A DNA stretch of 64,000 nt. Source: Zanthoxylum bungeanum (Eukaryota > Streptophyta > Magnoliopsida > Sapindales > Rutaceae). This document shows positions 24,561 through 36,660 of the stretch, piece by piece. A program made the translations under genes and the position numbers. The notes below the pieces were generated by a model. It was not told where the DNA came from. It saw only the letters and a list, made by a program, of their open reading frames with translations, and made no database searches. The DNA is taken from contig SKCR01036771.1 in the NCBI GenBank assembly GCA_019454045.1, positions 1 to 64,000 of the forward strand, in the 5' to 3' direction. Numbering within the stretch: the stretch's first letter is position 1; each line of letters starts with the position of its first letter.

Positions 24561-24658
24561 TGTGAAAGAATAACATATTCTTTCCAGTAGTCAAGAAACT
24601 CATTGCTTAAGTATTCACCACCACAGTCCGACCGTAATGTCTTAATACTTTTACCGGT

Positions 24659-25753
24659 CTATTTTTCAACTTCGTGTCGAAATTCTTTGAATTTCTCAAA
24701 AGTTTCCGACTTGTGTCTCATAAGAAACACATAGCCATAACGCGATGCATCATCCGTAAAGGTTATGCAGTATTCGTATCCACCTCTAGCCTGGCTAGAC
24801 AAGGGCCCACAAACATCACTATGAACTAGGGCTAACAGTTCGGTGGCACGCACACTTTTACCGCTAAAAGGTGACTTAGGCATTTTTCCTAATAAGCAAG
24901 ATTCGCAGACGTCATATGAATTTGGATCAAATCTGTCCAAGTACCCACTCTTCGAAAGTGTGGATATGTAAGTCTTGTTTATGTGTCTCAGATGACAATG
25001 CCACATATAAGTTTCATCTTTATGACTTACTTTAAGCCTTTTGTTTGTTACAGAATATTGTTGAGATTGATTTATATTCAAAATATAAAGACCATTATTT
25101 ACAACAGCAGTGCAAATTTCTATATCATTTTTATACATAAAACACCCAGTGTTTCGAAATACAAAAGTATACCCACATTGGGATAACATAGACACAGAAA
25201 TAATATTCCTAGTCAAACTAGGTATATAATAACAGTCCAAAAGTTCAAGTACATGCCCCGAGGGCAGTTCCAAAACAAAAGTGCCAACGGACAAAACGGA
25301 AACAGATGTCTCATTTCCAACACGCAGATCAATCTCCTCTGACGCCAGTTTCCTGCTAATCCGCAGATCATGTACAAAAGTACAAATGTGAGTACCACAA
25401 CCAGAATCAAAAATCCAATTTTTAAAACTAGAAGTAGTCATGTTTATTTCTATAACAAACATACATGAGGCCGGTGCCTTGCCCGCCTTTATCTCCTTCT
25501 GGAGTGCCTTGTACTCGCTGTAGTCACGCTTCCAGTGACCCCGCTTCCCGCACTGGAGGCAAACATCCTGAGATTTATCCTTAGGCTTCCCAGAAGCCTT
25601 TGGCGTTTTGCCTTTGTCCTTCTTTTTCTTCTTCTTCTTGATACCTCCAGTCGCCCTAGGCCCAGCCCTCGGAGTCCGAGATGTAGAAGCGAAGTGCGCC
25701 TCGCACTTCTTTCCCTTAAGAAGTTCCTTTTCTGCCTCACGCAGCGTGGACAT
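24659..25753 (-). pseudogene. Copia C gag end, protease and integrase N-terminus
   Basis: A 364-residue frame with, in order: a Lys-rich gag tail; a zinc knuckle CLQCGKRGHWKRDY whose last Cys is changed to Tyr; the protease motif FDSGCGTHIC; an integrase HH-CC finger (WHCHLRHINKTY...CESCLLGKM); and the first two catalytic acids in HSDVCGP and FTDDASRYG. It ends in TAG, probably from CAG. The composition fits a Tnt1/Tork-type polyprotein. The knuckle loss and several stops make it non-functional. Confidence 0.88.
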
Positions 25754-26277
25754 CAGCTCTTCAAGAGTCTGCTCTTAGTTCATCATGTTGTAGTTCATGA
25801 TGAACCCACTCCAAGTGTCGGGGAGAGACTGCAAGATCAAATCTATAGAGGTCTCTATCTCAAAGACAATCCCCATTTTTCCAAGCTACTCAATATCGGC
25901 AATCATCTGTGTCACGTGATGTTCAATAGATGTACCCTCCGGCATCCGAGCACGGAAAGCTTCTTCTGTAACTCATATCTCTGCGATCTAAGATTAGATC
26001 AGTGTAGATCATTCAACTTCGCCAACATAATATAGGGATCCAATCCCTTGTTCTGTCGACGGAATTGCTGAGTCATAGCAGCAATCATGATAGATTGAGC
26101 AGTTGCGTTGTCATCACTATGTGTCTTCCAAAGATCTAGCTCGAGCAACTGATCAGATCTGGGCTTAGGCCCAAGAGGTCTCTCTATAATATATAGCAGC
26201 CTCTTGGATCCAAGGACTATCCTTAGATTCATGTCCCAATCGGAAAAGTTAGTCCCGTTGAAGATATTATCGCCCAT
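25754..26277 (-). pseudogene. Copia C gag N-terminal relic
   Basis: The minus-strand frame 25999-26277 begins MGDNIFNGTNFSDWDMNLRI, a copia gag start (NGTNF..W motif), and continues to about residue 92. From 25754 to 25998 the homology goes on in shifted frames. Gag would form the particle. The start is supported by the similar DNA at 7031 in copy A. Other frames on the plus strand here are antisense. Confidence 0.8.
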
Positions 26278-28496
26278 GATAATGTCACGGACACTACTCT
26301 TTCTAGTAATTTTAATTGTGATAATCTAATTATCCAATTAACAATGTAGGGTATAGTCTAACTGTTACAAGAAAAATAACATTATATTAGTCCAACTAAT
26401 AAAATAATTTTGATGAAATATTTGAAAGCACGTAAAGCTAAGTATTTGAACGAAATTGCAAATTCAATACTAGCCTCCCACTATTTTTCGGCGAGCCTCT
26501 AACCCTCTGTCGAGTACTCAGGAAACCCAGTTTCCTAGTGGGCTAGGATCCCGTTAAATAACGCACAACCTTGACTTTGGCCAACAAGCTGTATGATATT
26601 TAACTAGGTAGATCTCGAAGATCAATTGGATCTCATCCAATTCCTAGATCCGATAGGTGGACCTCCAACTCCAAAACATATATACAATATATATGCCAAT
26701 ATATCTAATATATTTTCCTAACCTTTTCCTCTGAATCAACTAAGCATTGGCTTTGGCACAACAAGCTTAATGATTCCAGTTAAGCGGGACCCATTGACCT
26801 TGGAAAGCTTCGTAATCAATGTCGATGGACAAGAAGTGATCTTGACTTTGGCCAACAAATCACAACTTGGTCAAGACACCGATATGGAACAAAGCTTTCA
26901 AGATTCAAACACATCCGCAATTGACAAAGGTCTTGACTTTGGCCAACAAACCAATGCCAATTTTGGATCTTGAGTAAGAATCACTCAATGGAAGGAAAAC
27001 GCTTAATATGTTTTGATGGTTTTTCGTGTAAATTGGCAACCAATTTATTATCTTTGTTAGGTCTCATCATCATACACCCTTAAACATGTATTCTAAACAC
27101 ATAATCAGGTGCGAAAGTAAATTAATAACGATATGCGGATGGATATTTAACAACTTGTTCCTAGAACAAATCACTCTTTTTCCTCTCCCCGGCTAGCACT
27201 ATTCTACTTTTACCCAACTACATAATACAATAATAGAAACCTCATTACATTGAGGGGAATTAGGTGAGAAGAGAATACAAAGAAATAATGAGAGATAAGG
27301 CCGGTCACGCAGGTCCAATTTATAAATTCCAAATTTACAACAATTTCAAAAATTGCCCTTTCCCTTCTAATATCCATCCGATATATGCTATTCATTCAAC
27401 ACATCCATATATTCATTCATAGCATGCAATTCAACCAATCTAATCCAATTAATTAGTCTTTGAATTATGTGATCATCCAATGTTCAAAAAACGATTTGAT
27501 TTTGCGCGAGTCCAACTCGTTTGAGAATAAGTACTCAAAGTACGAATTCTTGAATTATATTGAACTACTTGTTAAATCTAATTTAATTTGTATTCAATAC
27601 TAATTCATTTATTTAATTCCAAATTAAATAACTACACATTTTAATGCAATTTAACGACTTAGATTCCAAATCTAATCTAATCGGGTCTCAAAACCCAACT
27701 AACATCCAATGTTTGTTTAATTAAAGTCCGATGGGCTTTCAATTGATTTCATAAGGCATGGGCTTTGGTAAATATAGGTCAAACCCAATTACCAAGCCCA
27801 ATTAAGGAATCACCCTCATTTGCCAAGAAACAAATTTCGGCCCATAAGGCCCAATTAAACTTTTAAAGCACATTTGTTATATTTGGACTTAATGGAATGA
27901 TTTAGGCCCAATTTGGATCCAATCCAATTTGTCTAAACCAACTTGGCCCAACCAAGCTCATTTTGCCCAAATACAACACTTTCAAGCCCAATTCAAAATC
28001 AAGCCCAATTAACCAAATTTTAAAATTCCAAATTTTATAATTTAATTAATTAAGTGTAATACATCAATTAATTACCCAAATTAATATTTCCTAAATACAA
28101 TTTAACTAATTAATTATGTATCCTTTTATTCAATTAATGTCTGACATTCTTGAATCAAAAAATCAACTCATTACATGTCATAAGGCTCTCGGCATTCAAG
28201 GGTTATTTTGTCCGATTTTGTTTTCAATCCGATTGAATTTTAAATCGACATTTCCCAATCATTTCAAGTCATCCAATGATCAACGAAACAAAAAATACCA
28301 AGACCTTAGGGTAATTACTACATTCGGCCAAGCCAATGTATGGGCTAAAATTTGATCCAATCAATATTTCAAGAAATTGATCATATACAACTTCATAAAA
28401 TCATCATTCAAGCATACTCAATCAATCAATTTTATCAAATCATGCTCAAAATGATTTTACCCAAATTTTACCCTAATTCATTTCATGCTTAAATTG
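26278..28496 (-). other. Untranslated leader of copia C
   Basis: It matches the leaders of copies A and B. It carries the CTTGACTTTGGCCAACAAA motif (reverse complement of the 19-nt leader motif) at 26570-26588, 26841-26859 and 26932-26950, with a degenerate copy at about 26746-26765. A GGCCCA-rich stretch lies at about 27780-28000. No coding region is called. Confidence 0.65.
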
Positions 28497-28510
28497 GCTC
28501 ATAGATACCA
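28497..28510 (-). other. Primer-binding site of copia C (disrupted)
   Basis: The minus strand reads TGGTATCTATGAGC. The usual TGGTATCAGAGC is interrupted by extra bases, one base away from the LTR end. Confidence 0.75.
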
Positions 28511-28511
28511 T

Positions 28512-28860
28512 TGTTGGGTTTCTAGGTTTAGTCCCAAGATCAAATCAAGCATAAAATGTGAATGAATAACAACGAAGAGTGGCGGAAACACACTTACATT
28601 GATCGGTTTATGGATGCGTCAAACAATAAAAAATTTCTCCAAGATTCGACCAAGGTACTTCTTCAAGAAATGTTGTCCAAGCTCCAAGCTTTTGTGGATT
28701 CCAAGCTCTTGAATTAGTTTCCATAACACCTTGTATGATTCCTTGATGAGTGCTAGCTCTATGAAAAGTTTTGCAACAAAATTCTTCTATTTCTTTCTTC
28801 AAAATTTCGTTGATGAAGAAGAAAAATGGGGACAGTTTTCTTTGCAAGGTTTCGGTCAAA
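28512..28860 (-). repeat. Copia C 5' LTR fragment (R/U5 end), minus orientation
   Basis: The segment is the reverse complement of about 30285-30627 at roughly 95 percent or better. The minus-strand frame 28608-28859 and the plus-strand frame 30241-30504 encode nearly the same string, which proves the inverted arrangement. It ends at 28860 in GGTCAAAG. Confidence 0.85.
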
Positions 28861-30627
28861 GAAAGCTTTGAGTGACATATACCAAATACACTTTTGGTAT
28901 ATCAAATGTCGTTGTATTATCGAGACTGGACATCGATAATGCGGAATAGACTAGTATTACACTTGTGCGTGTTATAGAAGCGTAACAACATAATTCTCAT
29001 ATATTTAAGTATTGGATACTTATGCAAGTGTGATAGGAGGTTATGTTTTACAAATGGTACGGAAAACAGCTTTGCTCTGGATAGACCCCGCGGAATCCCA
29101 TTGGTAGTATGACTATGTGTCTATGGGAATCCGCATAAGGGTAGGTGTATTTGGTCTTAACTTGAGACTTGCATCGCTAGTACTTGCGACAATCAATACG
29201 CTTTGGTTTTGTTCGTCCAGGACTTTAACAGGTTCTGTGTACGCCTCTTCTGGGTTTATTGAGAATCGTAGTGTATTGGATGTGATGTCAAGACGGAAGT
29301 ATCACTTCAGTCATATAGAGACGATGGTCACGCAGGGATACAGAACTGGTTCTCTAAAAGGTTACAACCGTTGGGATAATATGACTAGGTCATGATTATC
29401 CGATAATAAAGAGACTAGTTGTTTGTGATTCGATATATGCTTCGTACGGGGCAGACACTATTCCAACCCCAGGCCTTGCATGTGACATCAGATACTGGAT
29501 TGCAATACGCAATACGCAATACTACGTATACTACGCCTGATATAGATCGTAAATTCCATTAAGAATATTTCTGGAGAATTGGGTAGGCATGGCGCTTTGC
29601 TAGAAGCCAACCTTGTCTCGTAAATCGGTAAAAACGTAGTACTTAGTACGTACGTGTTCAGATAGTCCGACGACCGGATTTACTGCAAACATATCCAGGG
29701 ATCTCTTGGGTCGCTTCCCGAAATTCACCGATGACGTATGATTCGAGCATAATTAATCTGGGATTAATTGCGGAGAGACTTTATCTGGGATAAAGTACTA
29801 TTTGAAGAGAGAGAAAGATTAATTGGAATTAATCGATAAAATAATATATTTGATATATTAAACGAAATTAGATTTCAACGCGAAATTAAAATTAGATTTT
29901 AATTCGGGCAAACGAGTTGATTTAGAATTAATTCGTTAGCGACGTGAATAGTAATTTTGCTAGGCATAATTATTTAATTAAATTCGATTTAATTACGTCG
30001 CGATGGAAGTTCGTTAATTCGGAATTAGCGAACCCGAGCCCGAGAGTGTTTGCGGGCCCACTCGCATTTGGAATCGAGTGGGGCCCACATGTCACATCAC
30101 ATGTCACTTCAAATGTCACCGTTAGTTGCTTTTGGTTGATGTGTTTAGGTGGAGTTGGTGGAAACTTGGTTTACACTCCAATTTGAAAGCTTTGAGTGAC
30201 ATATACCAAATACATTTTTGGTATATCAAATTAATAGATTTTGGAAATCATTTTTTACAAGCTTCACTCTTCTCTCTCTTTGACCGAAACCTTGCAAAGA
30301 AAACTCTCCCCATTTTTCTTCTTCATCACTGAAATTTTGAAGGAAGAGATAGAAGAATTTTGTTGCAAAATTTTTCATAGAGCTAGCACTCATCAAGGAA
30401 TCATACAAGGTGTTAGGGAAACTAATTCAAGAGCTTGGAATCCACAAAAGCTTGGAGCTTGGACAACATTTCTTGAAGAAGTACCTTGGCCGAATCTTGG
30501 ATAAATTTTTTATTGTTTGACGCATCCATAAATCGATCAATATAAGTGTGTTTCTGCCACTCTTCTTTGTTATTCATTCACATTTTATGCTTGATTTGAT
30601 CTTGGGACTAAACCTAGAAACCCAACA
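28861..30627 (+). repeat. Copia C right LTR, plus orientation, rearranged start
   Basis: Bases 28861-28907 repeat a later LTR segment (about 30184-30231, containing the palindrome-like ATATACCAAA...TTTGGTATAT). From 28908 (GTCGTTGTATTATCG) the normal U3 order resumes and runs to AACCCAACA at 30627. The first few hundred bases of U3 are missing. A 92-codon frame at 29117-29395 matches one in the other LTRs. Confidence 0.8.
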
Positions 30628-30632
30628 CTTAC

Positions 30633-31586
30633 AGTTATCATTATCTATACTGGTAAAGGTTGGGACAAGCTTTTTCATTTCGATGGATATCTTTGTCCTC
30701 GTTCTGGTACTCTATGTCCTGGTAAAGTATATTACACATGTAAGATAGGTATGAGATAGACTCCTTCAGGACAATGTCTTCAACTGGTATTACTAAGGGG
30801 TGAGGATCTTGGTAGCTTAGGGCCGTATCTATGTCAAGTTTCTTAGGGTAAAATAACCAATCATCCTACTTACAACCTTTATTTGCTCACTTACGGTCCT
30901 GGGTTTGGGGACCTATAATCTTTTCTCCCTTCTTGACGTCTCTAGTCTTTCGGGACTCCCATGTCTAATTCTGATTCTTACATTTTTATGCTTCTGGCTA
31001 TCTTTTTCTATTCGGAGAACTTGCTATATATACGGGGTATTCAAAGGTTATTGGTTTGGCTTGAAGGAACTTTCTAAGGAATGAAGGAATCTTACAAAAG
31101 GGAAGAAACCTTACATAGGTCTATTTGGCACTCTTACTCTTACTCAGGCTTGCTATATTCCTTTTACTGCTATAAGTTCTAGTGTTCTATTTATCCTATA
31201 TTTTTGTATCTTTCTCACTTACTGTCTTTGGTTGCTTGAACATCTATGTATCATTCCTTACTTTTTTTTTCTAGCTTTCTCTTTCTCTTTCTACTTTCCT
31301 GGGTGAATATCCTTAGAATTTTACTATCTCTCTTAATAACTTGCCTTGGACATTTCGAAAATGAGCCAGGGTAACTACGGAATGATTTTCAAAGAATATA
31401 GCTACTTCATAAGGAAAGATATTCGAATAGTTCAGGAATTCATACTAACATGTCTATAGAACTTTGAGGACATACTCGAGGATCGGATATTGGAGAGGTA
31501 GTGCCTCGCAAACTAGTATCCCGGGCATACTACGTATACAAGACCCCAATACTCTACCCAGTGCAGTCACTGACTCCCTAGACTAT
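30633..31586 (-). mobile_element. Relic M internal region, 5' part
   Basis: This continues relic M on the other side of copia C up to the PBS. It is pyrimidine-rich on the plus strand with no long frame. It corresponds to the leader and gag-proximal region of the element. Confidence 0.5.
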
Positions 31587-31598
31587 GCTCTGATACCA
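31587..31598 (-). other. Primer-binding site of relic M
   Basis: The minus strand is TGGTATCAGAGC, a perfect tRNA-iMet complement, four bases from the LTR end. Confidence 0.85.
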
Positions 31599-32313
31599 TC
31601 TCTATAACATCCTCAATCAGGAGATGCTACCGACAGGGAGTAGGTCGTACTATCCCCCTGAGCCTCTGAGTTTCTCACTATGAAACACCGATACTCTTTT
31701 CAAATACAAACTCATATATGGGACCATTGTCCAAATCCATGACATAGAATTTAAAATAATACACACACACAACTGAACACTAACATTACCGACTTTAACA
31801 ATTCTATGCATGAATACTCATACAGAACTTTATTATACAAATATCTGAAACTGGACTTTACTTGACTTGATTGAACTTTATCTCTGACTCGAACTGGTGG
31901 ACCGAACACCCTAGTGACTGCCATCAGTATCATTTCTCTTGAGCTTATCCTCCGAGTAAATCGTGCAAAACAAAGAAATTAGGAATGAGGGATTAGATCA
32001 TTTGAACGATCTAAGTGAGTGGATGGGTTAAATCTGAAACTGAAATGCTTAATTTAAATCTCATAGTTCTGAAGTCGAAAATCACTTTAAGAAACTTAAT
32101 TTTTCTGAAAACTCTTTTCAGTTTGGAAAACTCTGAATCCTTTATATAAAACTGAGATTTCTTGAAAATTATTTCATAACTCTTGTCCATATTGAAAATC
32201 ATGTCTCTAGAAAACTTATCTCTGAAAATTCATTTCTGATAAATCTATTTTCTGAAAACATTTTTCCGTAAATATGTCTCTGAAATATATGTCCCTAAAA
32301 AAATCTTGACGCA

Positions 32314-32515
32314 TGGGGGCGTTACGTACCGCCGTCCCCTCATACGCCTAACTAGAGTCAGGAGTGCAAATCCATGACATTGGGACGTTATGTGTCATCG
32401 TCCCCTAAAGCATGCCACTACATGTCCCTGAAACTACGGTCTAGAGGCATTACAAATCGTCATCCCCTAGTCCTGGAATCTGGTGGTCTTGGGGCGTTAC
32501 GTATTGCCGTCCCCC
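32314..32515. repeat. Four spaced hairpin-like elements in relic M LTR
   Basis: Copies are at 32314-32340, 32381-32405, 32444-32468 and 32491-32515. All are reverse complements of the relic P element GGACGGCGATACGTAACGCC, the third one the most decayed. Confidence 0.7.
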
Positions 32516-33105
32516 AAGCCACATTCTAGATCCGGGGTGCAGATCTATACTACCCACCAGACCCTGAATCTAGGATCTAGGGGCATCTGTCATCCTTAAT
32601 CCTGAACTCTGTGTGCATAATCTTTGAATCCATCAATTCCATATCTGAATCAAGTTACATACTAAGGTGGGTTTTTCCCCATGCCTCAAAATCATCGAAA
32701 TCATGCTTTTGAAATCATCTATTTTCTAAATTATTTCTCAAAGCATTCTTCATCAAAAATAAATTTGGTTAATGCCCTAAATGCCGAAAACATAAATATG
32801 ATATTTAAGTACAACATAATATAAAAAGATCAACTTAAAGAAAGAGTGTCCACTCACATATTTGGAGTCTCGTTAACATAACTTCACTTCGTCGAAGGAA
32901 TTTTTGGTTTCTGCGATAACCTTTATAGATAGCTATATTAGAATACGAATCATGTATTATACTTCAAAATTATCGTCGCTATATGATATCATACGTTTGT
33001 GACATGATAAATTACATGTGTATGAGATGATGCGAAACTTTAAGGGTGGCCTCTAACATCTTAGGTTACAATTGGAAGGGTTAAATATGATTCTTTAAAT
33101 TGGTC

Positions 33106-33290
33106 GTGCGTCGCGATGCCAGACATTGCACGTCGCAACGCCCACTGGTTCAGTCTTGAGGTAGAGCCTCTACTTGCTCTGTGTCGCGACGCTAAGCTTT
33201 AAGCTTCGCGATGCCCACTCGATCAGACCTAGGCAGTGAGCACCTTATGATGATGCGTCGCGACACCGGGTGTCGAGAGTCGCGACACCG
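33106..33290. repeat. CpG palindrome cluster in relic M 5' LTR
   Basis: TCGCGA cores sit in GTGCGTCGCGATGCC (33106-33120), TGTCGCGACGC (33182-33192), GCGTCGCGACACC (33255-33267) and GTCGCGACACC from about 33279. The partner LTR at 17220-17390 carries the same sites with several CG to TG changes. Confidence 0.7.
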
Positions 33291-33364
33291 GCCTGATTTC
33301 AGAGCCAAAACCCAACTCCTCAAAGACAATGCTCAACAATTCTCATACCACCACTCTAACACCC

Positions 33365-33373
33365 TTATATAGG
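33365..33373 (-). promoter_or_regulatory. TATA box, relic M 5' LTR
   Basis: The minus strand reads CCTATATAA about 850 bases into the LTR and upstream of the CpG cluster in transcription order. Confidence 0.6.
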
Positions 33374-34225
33374 TGCTTTTCCAAACTTCTATTTCAACAC
33401 ACAAGAAGCATATTCAATTCCCAACTTCTTCATATACCAATTATCCACCTTAAAACACAAGAAACATATTCAATCCCTTTCAGTACATTCACACACTCTC
33501 AAAGACCTCAATTCATGTTAATACTATCATAGCACTCTCCAAAATGAATGCAAGCAATAAAATCAAAGCCAATTAGGCAATTCCAAATTCTAGGGTTTAT
33601 AAGGTGCGAATTTGGGTTTCATTTTCCTTACTCAAAACTGAAAAATAAGAAGATTAAAAGAGAAAGGAAGCTCACCATGCTTGGAAATGTGCTTGGGAGG
33701 ATCAAATGACTTGAGGTTGAAGACAAGAGAATGAGAAGAAATGGTTTTTCCTCCCATCTAAGCCTTTCATATTTCTTTGATGAGGGAGAGAGTGAATATT
33801 GTCTAATTTATAGACAATGGCCGATTTTTGTGGTATGAGATGAGTGGTTGTGATGGTGCCACATCACTCAAAATCTAGGTTATCCTCGAAATCACTATAG
33901 CAGTCGCAGAATTTTTTATGTTTGACCTATTTTTTATTCGAATTTGGACAAATATCCAACGTGGAAGTTGTATATCTTGGTCTTAGATTTTTTAGATTTC
34001 CAATGATATAAAGTTCATAAACATCGAAGATCGTATGAAATATTTATGGCCCAAATACCATGGACTGTCCGGAGTAGAACATCGTACCGTTTCATATCGG
34101 AATTTTGAAATATTTACCGATTATCTCCGAAGTCATTTCATGAGTGTATATATGTTCAAGCATATCTTATATTATGTAAAACTCATCTCACAATATATCA
34201 TTAGTCGAGATTATCAGTTGTTACA

Positions 34226-36660
34226 CTTATGTAGTAAAGATTGACATGAATTGGTTCATGTCTCGAGATTCTTCACTAACAATAAGAAAACCCCATTAGG
34301 TATTTGTTTATCTAATAATGACGTTTCTTGACTTTATTAACCTTTAGAGGTCACGTGCCCAACACTATTTGCTAATCAATTATTTACAATTGTCGTGAAT
34401 AGTTAAATACAAATTATAAAGCTAAAGAAAGGAGATGTGTATAGTTGTGTGTAGAGAATATCGATTCTCACAATACGAAAACTATAGGTATTGGATACCA
34501 GATCTATCGTCTAGTTATTTAAAATATTATTTAATGATTATTTTGATATATGATATCAGAACTTGCGACTATTGGATAGTTATTTTTTTTTATTAGTTGT
34601 TATATATATTAATACGACTAGTAGTGTCATTAATGAAGAGATAAATATTAAGAAAAATATTCGGTTAAGTAAATAACTTAGAACAATGCTTTATGAAATT
34701 TTATCACTTAAGCATTAAATGTTTATTCTGTATGTTAAAGGATGGTCTGATACAAGGTCATACGATATAACCTTATCCATTTAATTAATATTATATTCGG
34801 GAATGTGATTAAATCTCATTTAACCAATGATTGTCATTGGAGCAGAAGATTTATTAAACTGATACATTATATGTATATAGTTTAATGAGTTGTCAATTGT
34901 TTAAAGTAGTTTTCTTTACTTCGTAACTTAGCCAATGAGTTGCCATGACTTAGTTACATGTTTCTGATGAAATACGGATAGAATATTTTGACTGGTTCAA
35001 AGATATTCGATCTGAAATTTTGAAAACTGTATCTTTAAAATTCATTCTGAGTCTTTGAATTGTTCAAAGATGTTTGATACGATCAGACCTATGAATTAAT
35101 GGAAATTAGTTCTAAGTTTATTCAATGAATATGATTCTTACTCAATATTATTCTTCTACGATTCCATCGTGATGGAATTAGTTAGTGGGAGGAATCCAAT
35201 CTTATATGATTTGATTCGTTTGATATTGAGTGTTACCGAATTAGTTTCAATACTCTTGGGGATATGTTGCAGTAACACTAATTCATCCTTTAATTAAGGT
35301 TTCCTTAGTTTCTATAGTTACGTATATGATATATATAAGTAGAAAATTTGAATCATGAAAAATTTGAGATTTGAATCTTTCTTTTGTATAATGGTTATAT
35401 AATTGAAATTACTTGCGCCTCGGAGGTACAAGTAAAAGTTTGACATTTATTCTATTAAATATAATATTATATTCTATTTGATAGAATATATTTTCTACGA
35501 TTCCGAGTAATAAAATTATTTTATTACTTAACGTGTAACATCGGATGTTGACCATTGTAGAAAAGACTTTACTTATTGAAGTCAAATTTGAGAATGATAA
35601 ACTATAAATGGAACTACATAATTAATAAGATGAAAAGACCCTTAGACATCTTCCATATAAGTTCAATAGGATGTCGAAATCATTTGCGAAGTATTTGATA
35701 CTTAATGGTTCTGTTGTTTTCTTATCGAAGAAAGTTATCATATAACTTATAGTGGGAGTGATATTTGATATCGATTTTGGAAGTTAGCATTAAACCATAG
35801 ATCTAAGATTGTTCATAGCTTAGTACGATCAAGTTTTGAACTTGATTGAGCTTTCGTTATGAATCGTTAATAAAATGTGCAAATGGTTTGCGCAGCAAAA
35901 GCAAAGTGTGCTTATTAAAGGTTTGATCTTTATAGTATGACAGTGAGAAAGATTATACTCAGTAATCTATTGTAGATTCTAAGGAAACTTATCTCTAGTC
36001 GAACTAATTGAAAAATTAAAGATATGTTGGTTAATGTTAATATTAAACTGTGTATTATAGCTAAGAGTGTAAAGTGGCATTCTGTTCTGGAATGGCCTTG
36101 GAGTTTGTGTGCTCCTAAAAATACAGTTTGGTATTCTAGCTTATAGAGCCTATTGTAGACTCATATGAGTTTTTCAAAAATATGTGTTCTCTAATTTTGA
36201 TATCAGTCAGATTATTTGATTTTATCAAAGCATAGAGAATACATATGTGATAGTAGGGTTAGTGGGAGCGTGCAAATTTCTTTCTAGTGTTACATATCAT
36301 AACGACATTATCATTATTAAGGTAATAATGAGATTTTTGTAAGGTAAAAGATTTACCTAAATCTTTTTTTCTCCATGAAAGTAGTTCGAGTAGTCTCTAT
36401 TATATTTGATATAAAGTTTTATACTTGATATAAAACTAAAAGACTTGTGAGATACTCTCAGTAGTCATACATTAGATATGATCTAATAAATGACACATCA
36501 AGACTATCTGTGTGACAGTTAGTATAACTATTTAATAGTTAGTGTGTCTCTTATATATAGTATTCATCTTTCATAAAGGATGATTCCTTTGTCGAATGAG
36601 AAATTGATTAGAATGTCTTTTCAATCTTATGCATCATAGATGATTGCTGCTTCAAGAATT
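34226..36660 (+). mobile_element. Highly degraded Ty1/copia relic
   Basis: A degenerate PBS, TGATATCAGAAC (34551-34562), differs from TGGTATCAGAGC by two G to A changes. Near 36246-36280 the string GGGTTAGTGGGAGCG matches the copia RT coding block (KVSGS) seen at 9490 and, on the minus strand, at about 23360-23380. It is followed by a region where the YVDD site would be. The remaining 2 kb has no frame above 70 codons. The family cannot be named. Confidence 0.5.

Larger units (their letters stand above)
21353..30627. mobile_element. Ty1/copia element C, rearranged (9.3 kb)
   Basis: It is flanked by a perfect 5-bp duplication CTTAC (21348-21352 and 30628-30632) inside relic M. The outer left end is only TGTTGG, which then runs on as mid-LTR sequence in minus orientation. 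The gag-pol and leader are also minus. At 28861 the sequence flips, so the right LTR is plus-oriented and ends AACCCAACA at 30627. The two outer ends therefore belong to a plus-strand insertion with an inverted interior. It has the best-preserved coding region of the three copies of this family. Confidence 0.85.
31603..34225 (-). repeat. 5' LTR of chromovirus-like relic M (2623 bp)
   Basis: The minus-strand reading starts TGTAACAACTGATAATC and ends GAGGATGTTATA. Its length equals that of the relic P LTR. It contains a TATA box, the CpG palindromes at 33106-33290 and four GGACGG...ACGCC elements at 32314-32515. It is adjacent to an intact PBS, which fixes it as the 5' LTR. Confidence 0.88.

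Noticed and set aside
28608..28859. Near-identical 80-90 codon frames here and at 30241-30504
   Set aside because: They are inverted copies of one LTR segment, useful as evidence of the rearrangement but not genes.
34226..36660. Plant pararetrovirus insertion
   Set aside because: The PBS-like site and the RT words match Ty1/copia order. No movement or coat protein signature is visible.
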